Below are positions 1-8,916 of a DNA stretch of 64,000 nucleotides, one piece after another. Location of the stretch: NCBI GenBank assembly GCA_020634435.1, contig JACKBS010000018.1:1-64000 (forward strand), in the 5' to 3' direction. This stretch comes from Ardenticatenaceae bacterium (GTDB lineage: Bacteria; Chloroflexota; Anaerolineae; Promineifilales; Promineifilaceae). Numbering within the stretch: the stretch's first letter is position 1; the number at the start of each line of letters is the position of its first letter. A program made the translations under genes and the position numbers. A model generated the notes under the pieces. The model was given only the letters and a program-made list of their open reading frames with translations, searched no databases and was not told the origin of the DNA.

Positions 1-1
1 A

Positions 2-106
2 ATGCAAACCGGGAGCTTGACAACGATCAGTCTGTTGTTACCATTGTTTTGGTTGTATGCATCGTTGACTCGATTCCTAACCCTTGCAAGCTATCCTCAT
101 CGTTGA
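2..106 (+). CDS. Possible 3' end of a membrane protein gene (partial)
   Basis: A reading frame open from the window edge to a TGA at 104-106 gives about 34 residues. They include one strongly hydrophobic stretch (around LLLPLFWLYA) and end in a short basic tail, as at the C-terminus of a membrane protein cut by the window boundary. There is no homology I can name, and a 34-codon open stretch can occur by chance. The downstream genes concern surface glycans, so a polysaccharide polymerase or flippase would fit, but this is a guess. The interval 107-219 shows nothing beyond the ribosome-binding site of the next gene. Confidence 0.25.
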   Translation: MQTGSLTTISLLLPLFWLYASLTRFLTLASYPHR

Positions 107-219
107 TTGGCGCATACTTCACTTCATCCCCTACTGGCGTCTCGTTGTATCAGTGGTAAGCACTATGATCTTTGAAGCTGGTCTAGTGTCCTATTTCAAC
201 TTACTGAGAGGAGTTCCCC

Positions 220-1908
220 TTGTACTTACGTCAATTAAACCGTGTTGTGAGCTTACTTTTCTTGGCGATCTTAAATATATTTATTCTCACCAATCATCAA
301 TCATCAGAAACATTGTCTGCCGAAGCTGTTACCAATTTTTCGGAGTTGACGCCGTACACAACACCCCAACTGGGTAGTAGCCAAACAGAAGTAGGCAAAT
401 GGCGACGTTTTGAAATTGCCTATGCCAATCCTTCATGGGGGGGCAACCCGTTCGATCTAGATTTCCAGGCCACCTTTACACATACAGCATCTGGCCGTTC
501 GGTTACTCAACTCGGTTTCTATGCTGGCAATAATGTGTGGAAACTGTTTTTTATGCCGGATGAACTTGGCGAATGGACATTCGTGACCGATTCCTCAGAC
601 CCTGAACTCAATAATAAAGCAGGTGCGTTCAACTGTGTTCCCTCAAACCTGCCTGGTCAGTTGGTGGCCGGCGGCAACCGATGGCAACTGGAAGAGACAA
701 ACAAATTTATTGCTCCTATTATGATTCCAACCCGAGAGTGGTTTAAACAAACCAATACATCTGATGGCATTGATGACTTCTTATTGTGGACAAATAGCAC
801 TGTTGGCGCTCACGTTGTCGGAACGACTCTTGTCTATTTCAAACATCCTCAGGCAGCTGTTCCTTACATTAAAGGTCAGGAAGGTGATGCCTTCAACATT
901 GCCATGTGGGATCGTCTAAACAGTCACTACGACATGTTGCGGGATATGGGAATGGGATTTTATATCATGTTTTATTCTGATGATTCAGAATCCCCGAATC
1001 TGTACGGTATCACGGCTCAGTCTGAGGAAGAACTGCGCTTATTTCGCTATGCAGTGGCCCGCTTCTCGGCATATCCAATTGTCATGTGGGACACTGGCAT
1101 TGATATCGGGGAAACGCGCAGTGATGCATGGATCGATTGGTTTGCGGAATGGTTTAACGACAATGACCCCTGGCAGCATCCTGTTTCCAGCCGCACGGGA
1201 GGAGGCAGCGGCGGCAAATTCCCCCTAGAGGGCAGCTACTATAGTGATGGCAGCGCGACGTTGCCTGCCCATAGTCAAGTGGTAGCTTCCTGGCAAAGCT
1301 TAAGTGTGCCTTTGGCTTATACGGACCGTTGGCGAGAGAATGGCACGCGGGGCAATTTTGATCGAGACAAAATTCGGCGTGCGGTTTGGGAAGTGGGGTT
1401 AGTGGGGGGAACGGCCGTTTATATAGGCGCGAATGAAAACGATGGTTACTTAAAAGAAACCTATGCTACGGATTTTGAAGCTGCGCCTGATATAGGTTTT
1501 CGGTCGGACTTTTTCTGCTACAGCATTCAAGACTTTGGTAATCTTAATCCACATGGCGAACTAATAGTAAGTGGAACAGGTGCCGTACTAGCTGCCAATC
1601 CTGGTTATGAGTATGTTGTCTATGATTATGACGGCGGTGCTATTGGTATAAACCTAGAAGATGCTTCCGGCATTTCGTTACAAACAGTTTGGTACAATCC
1701 GCGAACGGGTCAATTTTTCAGTGATCAAACGATTGTTGGTGGGGGTTCACACTCCTTTGTACCACCCTTCAGCAGTGATTTCGTACTCCACCTTTATCAG
1801 ACTAATAGTTCATCTTCGGGTCAGCAGCAGTTGTTTGGTAGTGGAGCAAATTCTGTTTTCTTGCCATTGGTGTTGAACAATACCGGATCAATCCTCTGTT
1901 CAGGGTAA
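220..1908 (+). CDS. Secreted DUF5060/glycosidase-like protein, copy 1
   Basis: A secreted protein probably acting on polysaccharide outside the cell. The start is TTG at 220, chosen because GAGAGGAG at 206-213 lies 6 nt upstream. Residues ~8-35 form a signal peptide. Residues ~55-140 match the DUF5060 beta-sandwich found ahead of glycosidases (VGKWRRFEIAY, FMPDELGEW). The middle (~165-430) resembles the DUF4038/GH140-type barrel (MGFYIMFYSDD, YPIVMWDTGIDIGE). Residues ~455-525 resemble the putative collagen-binding C-terminal domain of that family (YNPRTGQFF). The tail carries VFLPLVLN, a motif seen on many Chloroflexota secreted proteins. The next gene is a paralog sharing a 146-bp, 99% identical block. 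Substrate and catalytic residues are unknown. Confidence 0.8.
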   Translation: MYLRQLNRVVSLLFLAILNIFILTNHQSSETLSAEAVTNFSELTPYTTPQLGSSQTEVGKWRRFEIAYANPSWGGNPFDLDFQATFTHTASGRSVTQLGFYAGNNVWKLFFMPDELGEWTFVTDSSDPELNNKAGAFNCVPSNLPGQLVAGGNRWQLEETNKFIAPIMIPTREWFKQTNTSDGIDDFLLWTNSTVGAHVVGTTLVYFKHPQAAVPYIKGQEGDAFNIAMWDRLNSHYDMLRDMGMGFYIMFYSDDSESPNLYGITAQSEEELRLFRYAVARFSAYPIVMWDTGIDIGETRSDAWIDWFAEWFNDNDPWQHPVSSRTGGGSGGKFPLEGSYYSDGSATLPAHSQVVASWQSLSVPLAYTDRWRENGTRGNFDRDKIRRAVWEVGLVGGTAVYIGANENDGYLKETYATDFEAAPDIGFRSDFFCYSIQDFGNLNPHGELIVSGTGAVLAANPGYEYVVYDYDGGAIGINLEDASGISLQTVWYNPRTGQFFSDQTIVGGGSHSFVPPFSSDFVLHLYQTNSSSSGQQQLFGSGANSVFLPLVLNNTGSILCSG

Positions 1909-2067
1909 AGAAACAACAACAAGTGCATTAAGGTGTGATATACAGCATTAAAGGTGTGCGTACGTTCTCATAAGTCATAAATTTAGGCAGTGGCAACGAC
2001 GCTAAGCAATGACTGGCATAACTCACTCTTATTGTACAAGATTTATTGGATATAAAAGGATCTTGGC

Positions 2068-3774
2068 ATGAATAAGCAAAGACCTGTAAAAGGAGGTCAT
2101 TCTGGCAACAGGAAGCGGCTGGCAATTAATGTAAAATTTATCTATTTTGGGCTTTGTGTTGTCTTTGTTTTGTTAGTATTAGTTGTTTCCATGCTAGCGT
2201 TAAAAAAATCATTCCTTGTCAGCCTTAGTTCAATAGAGCCCACCGAGTTTGTCCCTCAGCCTACGCTAAAGCCAACGGACTCGGTGCCAACATCGGTTCA
2301 GGCGCAGCCTGGCGTAGCCGCCACTAGAATAACTTCCATTACTGCCCAACTACCAATCGAGGTCGGCAAATGGCAACGTTTTGAGGTGAGCTTTGCTAAT
2401 CCCTCCTGGAATGACAATCCATTTGATCTTGAGTTCAGCGGCGTATTCACCCATGTGCCATCTGGCCGTAAGGTTACCCAACTTGGATTCTATGCAGGGG
2501 GAAATACGTGGAAGCTCTTTTTCATGCCCGATGAGCTGGGCGAATGGACATTTATCACCCAATCCCCCGATTCCGATCTAAACGGCCACACAGGCACTTT
2601 GCAGTGTGTGGCGTCGGAATTGCCAGGTCGGCTCGTGGCGCAAGGTAATCGGTGGCAACTGCAAGACAGCGGTCAATATCTTGCGCCCATCATGTTGCCC
2701 TCTCGGCAGTGGTTTAAGCGCACAAATACGAACGATGGAATTGATGATTTCATTTCTTGGGCTGATGAAACAGCTGGTGCCACGATTATTGGTACGACGC
2801 TGGTCTACTTTGGTCATGCGCAAGATGCAGTTCCTTATGTCAAAGAACAAGAAGGTGAGATGTTCAACATCGAGATGTGGGACCGCCTCAACAATCATTT
2901 TGATGCACTACGAGATCGAGGTATGGGTTTCTATATTATGTTCTATTCAGATGATGAGGAATCACCAAATCGCTATGGGATTAGGGCACAATCCCAAGAG
3001 GAGTTGCGACTATTCCGCTATGCAGTGGCCCGCTTCTCGGCATATCCAATTGTCATGTGGGACACTGGCATTGATATTGGGGAAACGCGCAGTGATGCAT
3101 GGATCGATTGGTTTGCGGAATGGTTTAACGACAACGACCCCTGGCAGCATCCTGTTTCCAGTCGCACTGGCGGGGGGAGCAGAGGTAAATTTCCCGTAGC
3201 GGGTAGCTACTATAGTGATGGTAACGAGACGTTGCCAAACTCAAATAACATGATTAACGTATGGAATAGCCGCAGTGTACCCACTGCATATACTGATCGT
3301 TGGCGCGAGAATTATAATAGAGGTAACTTTACACCTGATACTATCCGTCAGGCAGCCTGGCAGGCGGCACTTACTGGCGGTGCAACTATTTATGTATCCG
3401 GCGATGAGAACGGTGGCTATTTAACTGAAAATTATGCGAATGATCTGATTGCAGCACCGTATCTTGGTTATCGTACGAAGTTCTTTGAGAATTACGTGTC
3501 TAACTATGGCGCTTTGTTGCCTCACAATGAGTTGGTTGTTCTTGGTGATGATGTTCTACTGGCTGCAAACCCGAGTCAAGAGTACGTTGTTTATAGTATG
3601 GCTAGCAACAGTTTGACGCTCGACCTGAGCCGTATTAACGGCAGTGCGCTTGCTCGCTTCTATGATCCACAAACTGGACAGTGGGTCGGTGAGCAGATGA
3701 TCAGCGGCGGTGGAAACGCAACGTTTGAAAGACCGCCCGGCATAGACGATTGGGTAATATATATAGCGCCATAG
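2068..3774 (+). CDS. Membrane-anchored DUF5060/glycosidase-like protein, copy 2
   Basis: Paralog of the preceding gene with the same domain order: DUF5060-like sandwich (~95-180), barrel-like domain (~200-470) and C-terminal sandwich (~490-565, FYDPQTGQWVGEQ). It differs at both ends. The N-terminus has a basic cytoplasmic tail and an uncleaved-looking hydrophobic helix (~24-45), then a Thr/Pro/Ser linker, and it lacks the FLPLV tail. One copy therefore looks released and the other tethered. ATG at 2068 has AAAAGGA upstream. Most of the gene has diverged from copy 1, but 3016-3161 matches 1045-1190 with two mismatches, suggesting gene conversion. The polysaccharide-gene context suggests glycan processing. 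Confidence 0.8.
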   Translation: MNKQRPVKGGHSGNRKRLAINVKFIYFGLCVVFVLLVLVVSMLALKKSFLVSLSSIEPTEFVPQPTLKPTDSVPTSVQAQPGVAATRITSITAQLPIEVGKWQRFEVSFANPSWNDNPFDLEFSGVFTHVPSGRKVTQLGFYAGGNTWKLFFMPDELGEWTFITQSPDSDLNGHTGTLQCVASELPGRLVAQGNRWQLQDSGQYLAPIMLPSRQWFKRTNTNDGIDDFISWADETAGATIIGTTLVYFGHAQDAVPYVKEQEGEMFNIEMWDRLNNHFDALRDRGMGFYIMFYSDDEESPNRYGIRAQSQEELRLFRYAVARFSAYPIVMWDTGIDIGETRSDAWIDWFAEWFNDNDPWQHPVSSRTGGGSRGKFPVAGSYYSDGNETLPNSNNMINVWNSRSVPTAYTDRWRENYNRGNFTPDTIRQAAWQAALTGGATIYVSGDENGGYLTENYANDLIAAPYLGYRTKFFENYVSNYGALLPHNELVVLGDDVLLAANPSQEYVVYSMASNSLTLDLSRINGSALARFYDPQTGQWVGEQMISGGGNATFERPPGIDDWVIYIAP

Positions 3775-3894
3775 TTAGCCTATAACAACCGGATTCTCTT
3801 TTTCTTAAGACGCATCATAAATTTAAAGTGGTTTGAAGAGGTAAGTTTGGAGCGGGGCGATTTCATCTGCTCACGAACAAGCTGATGAGATTCC

Positions 3895-4464
3895 ATGTTT
3901 GTTGTCGTTATGCCATCACCAATCGCACATTTTGCTGTCGGCTATGCCATCTACAAAGTAACTCAGAAGCGGATACGGCCGTTTTCAACAGCATTCGCAG
4001 GAATAAAGCCGCGTCGTTTTCTGCTTCCCGCCTTACTTATTTCGTCCATCCTGCCCGATCTGGATTTTGTTCCCGGTTTACTGTCTGGCCAGTTCGATCG
4101 CTATCACAATATGATTGCCCATAGCCTAATTTTTGGGGTAATAGTTGCTCTCATTGCCAGCGCCGCAATTTGGTTGATTCAGAAGACCGGTTTTGTCAGT
4201 TGGTTCTTGCTCGTTTCAGCCTGCTATGAATTACACGTCATTATGGACTATTTTACCCTTGGTCGCGGAGTCATGATGTTTTGGCCGTTTTCGAGTGTGC
4301 GATATTTGCCGCCCTTCCTCCTCTTTTATGGAGTGCATCGCTCTGAAGGGTGGTTAAGTATCCAGCACGTTTGGACATTGGTAACTGAGCTGGGTTTTGT
4401 TGTACTGTTAAATCTGCTTGTGCATACCGTCCTAAAGCGGCACGCCACACGCCAGGCTAAATGA
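3895..4464 (+). CDS. YdjM-family (DUF457) inner-membrane metal-dependent hydrolase
   Basis: Integral membrane protein of the YdjM/DUF457 family, annotated elsewhere as membrane-bound metal-dependent hydrolases of unknown substrate. Visible marks are the N-terminal PSPIAHFAVGYAIY, SILPDLDFVPG, HNMIAHSL and HVIMDYFTLG, which place conserved His and Asp residues at membrane edges, plus four to five hydrophobic segments. Family members usually begin at MPSPIAHF, so ATG at 3910 is a likely alternative to ATG at 3895. Neither has a convincing Shine-Dalgarno. It follows the two glycosidase-like genes in the same direction after a 120-bp gap. Confidence 0.75.
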   Translation: MFVVVMPSPIAHFAVGYAIYKVTQKRIRPFSTAFAGIKPRRFLLPALLISSILPDLDFVPGLLSGQFDRYHNMIAHSLIFGVIVALIASAAIWLIQKTGFVSWFLLVSACYELHVIMDYFTLGRGVMMFWPFSSVRYLPPFLLFYGVHRSEGWLSIQHVWTLVTELGFVVLLNLLVHTVLKRHATRQAK

Positions 4465-4586
4465 TCTCTGCAGCGTAATTTATTGCTTAAGGCTCAGCAG
4501 GTAAGGTGAATATTGATGAAGTAGCCCTATTGTGCCCAAGTTTTTTGAACTGCTGTAAAAAACCTACCGGCTCGAAGGAGAACCGT

Positions 4587-5570
4587 GTGAAAAAGCCTAC
4601 CCACTTCCTTGCGTGGCCAAAAGCCAGAGTTTTTGGAATAGTCCTCTTTGTTTTCTTCTTGGGGATGCTCTTTGCCAGTAATAATTCTACCGCTTATGGT
4701 TTGAATGCAGCTAAAGAACGACCCCCGACGGGAACCCCCACCGTGGGCAGCACGCCAACCATAACAGCCACACTCACTATCACCGTCACACCTTCGCCGA
4801 CAATGACACCGACAGTAGGCCCTTCCCCTACCCCCACACCCGGCGGCACCTGTAGCGGCACGCAGCGCATTATGCCTCTTGGCGATTCCATTACTTTTGG
4901 AACCTATGGCAGTGGTGATAATCGACCCAGCTCACTGGTAACGGGATACCGTCAACCGCTTTATCTCTCACTCAGCGGCGCAAACCACGATATTGATTTT
5001 GTTGGTGGTCTGATAGCTGGCCAGTCGGCAAACCCCGCTTTTGACGCCGACCACGAGGGGCATAGCGGCTGGACCGCGCCACAGGTAGCAGCCACAGTCT
5101 ATGACTGGTTAGTGGCTAATCCAACTGACATTATCCTGCTTCATATTGGCACCAATAACCTCACCACCAGCTCGATTCACGTTGAAAGTATTCTCGATGA
5201 GATCGACCGGTATGAGGATGACTATAACGTGGAGATTACCGTGGTTTTGGCGCGCATCATCAATCGCGTCTATTACAGCTCACGAACTACGGCATTTAAT
5301 CAAAACGTTGCAGCCATGGCGCAGAGCCGAATTGCCAATGGGGACAACATTGTTCTCGTCAATATGGAAAGCACTTTAAATTATTCAACCGACATGGCCG
5401 ATAATCTTCATCCCAACGAAACAGGCTATAACAAGATGGCCACCGTCTGGTTTGTGGCTCTAGATGCGCTTCTATCTGGATGCGAGTCTGGTACCACAAA
5501 TAACACAGTTAGTGCATCAACAAATGGCGCGGCGTTGCTGCCAACCCCATTAAGTACGCCAGCACATTAA
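4587..5570 (+). CDS. Secreted SGNH/GDSL-family esterase
   Basis: Secreted hydrolase of the SGNH superfamily, likely an acyl-esterase acting on glycan or lipid esters. GTG at 4587 is preferred over GTG at 4506 because GAAGGAG (4574-4580) sits 6 nt ahead and the product then begins MKKPTHF with a normal signal peptide. After cleavage comes a ~35-residue Thr/Pro linker (PTVGPSPTPTPGG). The catalytic domain shows block I PLGDSITFG (nucleophile Ser), block III GTNN and block V DNLHPNETGY (catalytic Asp and His). A polysaccharide deacetylase-like role would fit the neighbourhood but is inferred. Confidence 0.85.
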   Translation: MKKPTHFLAWPKARVFGIVLFVFFLGMLFASNNSTAYGLNAAKERPPTGTPTVGSTPTITATLTITVTPSPTMTPTVGPSPTPTPGGTCSGTQRIMPLGDSITFGTYGSGDNRPSSLVTGYRQPLYLSLSGANHDIDFVGGLIAGQSANPAFDADHEGHSGWTAPQVAATVYDWLVANPTDIILLHIGTNNLTTSSIHVESILDEIDRYEDDYNVEITVVLARIINRVYYSSRTTAFNQNVAAMAQSRIANGDNIVLVNMESTLNYSTDMADNLHPNETGYNKMATVWFVALDALLSGCESGTTNNTVSASTNGAALLPTPLSTPAH

Positions 5571-5584
5571 GGCAAACATACCGG

Positions 5585-5632
5585 TGCTAGGCACACCACC
5601 AGGCGATGAACCTGGAAATGTGCCTGGTACTT
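5585..5632. repeat. Degenerate CAGGCAC/GTGCCTG inverted repeat
   Basis: Just after the SGNH esterase, GTGCTAGGCACA (5584-5595) and TGTGCCTGGTAC (5619-5630) form an imperfect 12-bp dyad. The same CAGGCAC/GTGCCTG core occurs as a perfect hairpin at 34759-34787, so both may belong to one family of dispersed palindromes or act as RNA 3' ends. No poly-U tract follows. Confidence 0.45.
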
Positions 5633-5780
5633 TTGGGCAAGAACGTTCAACCCAACATCATTCTCCACACTCGTTCTTCACCTGATTTTGGACACATTTT
5701 TTGAATGAACTCGAATAGAGAGGCTGAATGGTCTACCCAACAGACTTTCAGTTACCCTTTAAGGTGCGATTAGCTAAACG

Positions 5781-7265
5781 ATGATAAAACGTATTTCTGT
5801 TAGCTGGGGAGTAAATGCAGTGGGAAGGGTGAAAACGGCCGTACACACAAACCTGCTCTTTCAACTTCTTTTGATAATAAGCATCACAGTGTTGGCGGCA
5901 ATCTTGCGCTTTTATATGCTGGGAAAGTGGAGCTTCTGGGGCGATGAATACATCACCGTCGAACGAGCCAAAAACTTGATGGACCTGAGCATCTTACGTA
6001 GGTCCCCGTCATTAATTGGCGTCTATCTATCTTTTAAACAGTTTGGCGTTGGCGAATGGAGCGCCCGCCTCGTTCCCGCAATCCTGGGCGTGGCAACAGT
6101 ACCCATTTTTTTCTGGCTGGTGCGCAAGCTGATAAACACACAAACAGCTTTTATTGCCAGCGTACTGTTAGCCATTGCGCCCTGGCATATCTACTGGTCG
6201 CAAAATGCACGTTTTTACACAGCACTACTTTTGTTTTACACCCTCTCACTGCTGCTGTTTTATATGGGCATAGAGGAAGATAAACCGTGGTATCTGGTTT
6301 TATCCCTCGTCTTTTTTGCGGCGGCCAGTTCCGAGCGTTTAGTGGCCGCTTTTCTGCTTCCTGCCACGGCAAGTTATTTGGGTCTGGTCAAATTTGGTCC
6401 ATTTCAAACACCATCGGGTTGGCGCTGGCGCAATTTAACTCTCTTCTTTATGCCTGCGGTCCTTAGCCTGCTAATTCTCACATTCTTAAACCCTTCCGTG
6501 CAAAATTCCAGTCAGGGGCAAAGCTCATTTGGTTTTGCCAACAACAGCCCCTTCTGGATTTTGGGCGGAGTGGTGTTTTATTTGGGTATTCCGCTGGTTT
6601 GTGCTGCACTCGCGGGCGCTATTTCTTCACTGTTACGCGTCAATCGGCTGGGCCTGTTTTTAACGATTAGTGCGGCCGTTCCGCTCCTGGGCGTCATGGC
6701 TGTTTCCTTGTTTCTTTACTCGGCAAATCGGTACGTCTTCGTTTCTTTGACCAGCATCGTACTGCTGGCGGCTATCGCTGTAAAGGATTTGATGACCCTA
6801 AACTCTAGCACGCTAAACGCCAGGATTCTTGCTGGCGGTGTCACTCTGATTTTATTAATCGCGCCCATGGCCGATAACTTCCTCTACTACAAGTACCAAA
6901 ACGGCAATCGGGATAATTGGAAAGCCGCTTTTGATTACATTGATGCCCACAGCGAAGAAGGAGACCAGGTAATTACCACCCATAAACCATTAGCCGACTA
7001 TTACCTGCGGCAAGAAACCGTGGGCATGCAGATGGTCGAACGTTCCGGTTTGGCTGATGCTTTGGCATCTGAGAACAGAGTATGGATTGTTCTTGATCTG
7101 ACGGCCTCTGGCAAAAGTCCGGCTGTATTTCGTTGGGCAAGAGAAAACGCTCACTTTGTAACCGAGTTTAGCGTTTACTTTAGCGCCCGCACCTATCCAA
7201 TGGAAATCTACCTCTATGATCCGAAAGTTAGCGGGACCGTAAACACCCCAGGAAACGGAAACTAA
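5781..7265 (+). CDS. GT39/ArnT-like membrane glycosyltransferase
   Basis: Polytopic membrane glycosyltransferase of the GT-C class, which moves a sugar from a polyprenyl-phosphate donor onto a protein or glycan outside the membrane. The first extracytoplasmic loop carries SFWGDE, the acidic motif used by GT39/ArnT-type enzymes. About eleven hydrophobic segments follow, then a ~100-residue soluble C-terminal part (from YKYQNGNRDNW) typical of the family. ATG at 5781 has only a distant AAGGTG. It stands alone between the esterase and a 370-bp gap. The specific sugar cannot be deduced. Confidence 0.8.
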   Translation: MIKRISVSWGVNAVGRVKTAVHTNLLFQLLLIISITVLAAILRFYMLGKWSFWGDEYITVERAKNLMDLSILRRSPSLIGVYLSFKQFGVGEWSARLVPAILGVATVPIFFWLVRKLINTQTAFIASVLLAIAPWHIYWSQNARFYTALLLFYTLSLLLFYMGIEEDKPWYLVLSLVFFAAASSERLVAAFLLPATASYLGLVKFGPFQTPSGWRWRNLTLFFMPAVLSLLILTFLNPSVQNSSQGQSSFGFANNSPFWILGGVVFYLGIPLVCAALAGAISSLLRVNRLGLFLTISAAVPLLGVMAVSLFLYSANRYVFVSLTSIVLLAAIAVKDLMTLNSSTLNARILAGGVTLILLIAPMADNFLYYKYQNGNRDNWKAAFDYIDAHSEEGDQVITTHKPLADYYLRQETVGMQMVERSGLADALASENRVWIVLDLTASGKSPAVFRWARENAHFVTEFSVYFSARTYPMEIYLYDPKVSGTVNTPGNGN

Positions 7266-7443
7266 AGCTTAAGAAATCTACGGTGCGTCAACATGGTGTA
7301 AGACGATTGTTAAGGTCTGGTCCATACTATCGTTGATGAAATGGAGACTTTTTGTTGTAAGGGTAGCAGCCAAAAGAGGGAAAAGGAGCGACCCGGCTAA
7401 CCGCGCCCATTAAGCACCAACAAATTGAACCGGGGGCTAACCA

Positions 7444-7614
7444 TTGAATTTACCTCAGCGAAAAATGGCAGCAGCAACGGGCAGCGTAGTTGAATATTTG
7501 CTGTCGGGAGCCGGTGTACCATCACAAGCGTTGGGGAAGAACTTAAAGTCGGCCATTTTGTCTGCCAAGGCGGGGCAACAAGGCTTTTATGATGGTAATC
7601 CTGGTTCATTTTAA
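7444..7614 (+). CDS. Possible 56-residue small ORF
   Basis: Within the 373-bp gap between two glycosyltransferase genes, an open frame from TTG 7444 (GGGGG 7 nt upstream) or ATG 7465 runs to TAA 7612-7614. It encodes a small Gly/Ala-rich peptide ending GQQGFYDGNPGSF. I recognise no family. It may be a genuine small gene, a remnant of a longer one, or chance. The rest of 7266-7638 shows nothing else I can support. Confidence 0.25.
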   Translation: MNLPQRKMAAATGSVVEYLLSGAGVPSQALGKNLKSAILSAKAGQQGFYDGNPGSF

Positions 7615-7638
7615 CGAGCAGATATTTAGATTCGGTCC

Positions 7639-8868
7639 ATGAATATTCTCTTTGTCGTTCCCTACATGCCAAATTTAGTCCGCACACGGCCGTTTAACCT
7701 CATTCGCCACCTGTCTCTACGCGGCAACCAGGTAACGGTCTTGACGCTGTGGACAAGCGAACAGGAACGAGCCCAATTAGATCAGCTAAAACAGCTGTGC
7801 CATGAAGTCATTGCGCTGCCAATGCCGCTATGGCGTTCTTTGCTGAATAGTGCCCTGGCTTTACCCAGCCGTCGGCCGCTGCAGAGTGTGTTTTCTTGGC
7901 GGCCAGAGCTGGTTGCCACGCTAAACGGCCGTTCTCCCTACGACGTTATTCACGTAGAACACCTGCGTGGTTCACGTTATGGCCTTTACCTCAAGCAAAA
8001 TACTGGCCTGCCAGTTGTCTGGGACAGCGTCGACTGCATCACGCACCTTTTTCGTCAGGCGTCCGTGGAGAGCAAAAATGCGCTCGCCCGAATTCGCAGC
8101 CGTTTTGAGTTGGGCCGGACTGAATATTACGAAGGCTGGTTGATGGACAAATTTGAACATATCGTGGTGACCTCACCCGCGGACCGCACCGCCATGTTAG
8201 ATTTGGGCCAAAACAAGGCTGGGGTAAAGCCAATTTCTGTCCTGGGCAACGGGGTTGATATTGAGCACTTTTGCCCCGATACAGCCGCGACCCGCTGTCA
8301 AGACACGCTCGTCATTAGCGGTAAGATGAGTTATCACGCCAATGTCACCATGGTGCTGCACCTTTTCAGAGAAATTATGCCGCGTGTGTGGGCCGAGCGT
8401 CCGGAAATAAAACTATATGTCGTTGGCAAGGATCCACGACGAGAAATTCAAGCTCTGGCGGAGCACCCCAACGTCACGGTTACTGGGACTGTCGAAGCCC
8501 TTCCCCCCTATTTGCAAAGCGCCACCATCGCCGTAGCCCCCATACAATATGGCGCTGGCATTCAGAACAAAGTGCTGGAGGCGATGGCCTGCGCCACACC
8601 AGTGGTGACGACCACCCAAGCTTTGTCGGCTTTACAAGTCACCCCGGATCGCGATCTCATGGTAGCTGACAACCCAGAAGGCTACGCCGCTGCTATCCTG
8701 GAATTACTAGCTAATCGAGAAAAAAGAAATGTGTTGGGTCGCAACGGCCGTACCTACGTGGAAACACATCATCACTGGCCAAACGTGGCAGCCAAATTGG
8801 AAGATATTTATCGACAGGTCGTTGCTTCCTCAAAAAAACATTCGCGCGTGCGCTGGGCAAACAGCTGA
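7639..8868 (+). CDS. GT4-family glycosyltransferase
   Basis: Cytoplasmic GT-B fold glycosyltransferase that builds lipid-linked or surface polysaccharide from a nucleotide sugar. The N-terminal half starts MNILFVVPYMPN and contains YDVIHVEHLRGSRYG. The C-terminal donor-binding half has LGNGVDIEHF, GKMSYHANV and GAGIQNKVLEAMACATPVV, where E-x7-E-type residues bind the nucleotide sugar. About 409 residues is normal for the family. The pattern resembles the PEP-CTERM/EpsH-associated group of GT4 enzymes, though no exosortase is visible. It precedes the heptose kinase by 48 bp and may be co-transcribed. Confidence 0.85.
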   Translation: MNILFVVPYMPNLVRTRPFNLIRHLSLRGNQVTVLTLWTSEQERAQLDQLKQLCHEVIALPMPLWRSLLNSALALPSRRPLQSVFSWRPELVATLNGRSPYDVIHVEHLRGSRYGLYLKQNTGLPVVWDSVDCITHLFRQASVESKNALARIRSRFELGRTEYYEGWLMDKFEHIVVTSPADRTAMLDLGQNKAGVKPISVLGNGVDIEHFCPDTAATRCQDTLVISGKMSYHANVTMVLHLFREIMPRVWAERPEIKLYVVGKDPRREIQALAEHPNVTVTGTVEALPPYLQSATIAVAPIQYGAGIQNKVLEAMACATPVVTTTQALSALQVTPDRDLMVADNPEGYAAAILELLANREKRNVLGRNGRTYVETHHHWPNVAAKLEDIYRQVVASSKKHSRVRWANS

Positions 8869-8916
8869 GGTAGTCGGCGTAAACTTAGCAACAACTCGAT
8901 CATTGGAGATCAAGAT

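Noticed and set aside
84..377. 97-codon frame overlapping the first glycosidase-like gene
   Set aside because: The overlapping gene from TTG 220 has a strong SD, signal peptide and conserved domains, so this frame is incidental.
1045..3161. Assembly duplication as the cause of the identical patch in the tandem paralogs
   Set aside because: The flanks are clearly different sequences on both sides and the patch has two differences, so it is not a collapsed or duplicated contig segment; read data could still check it.
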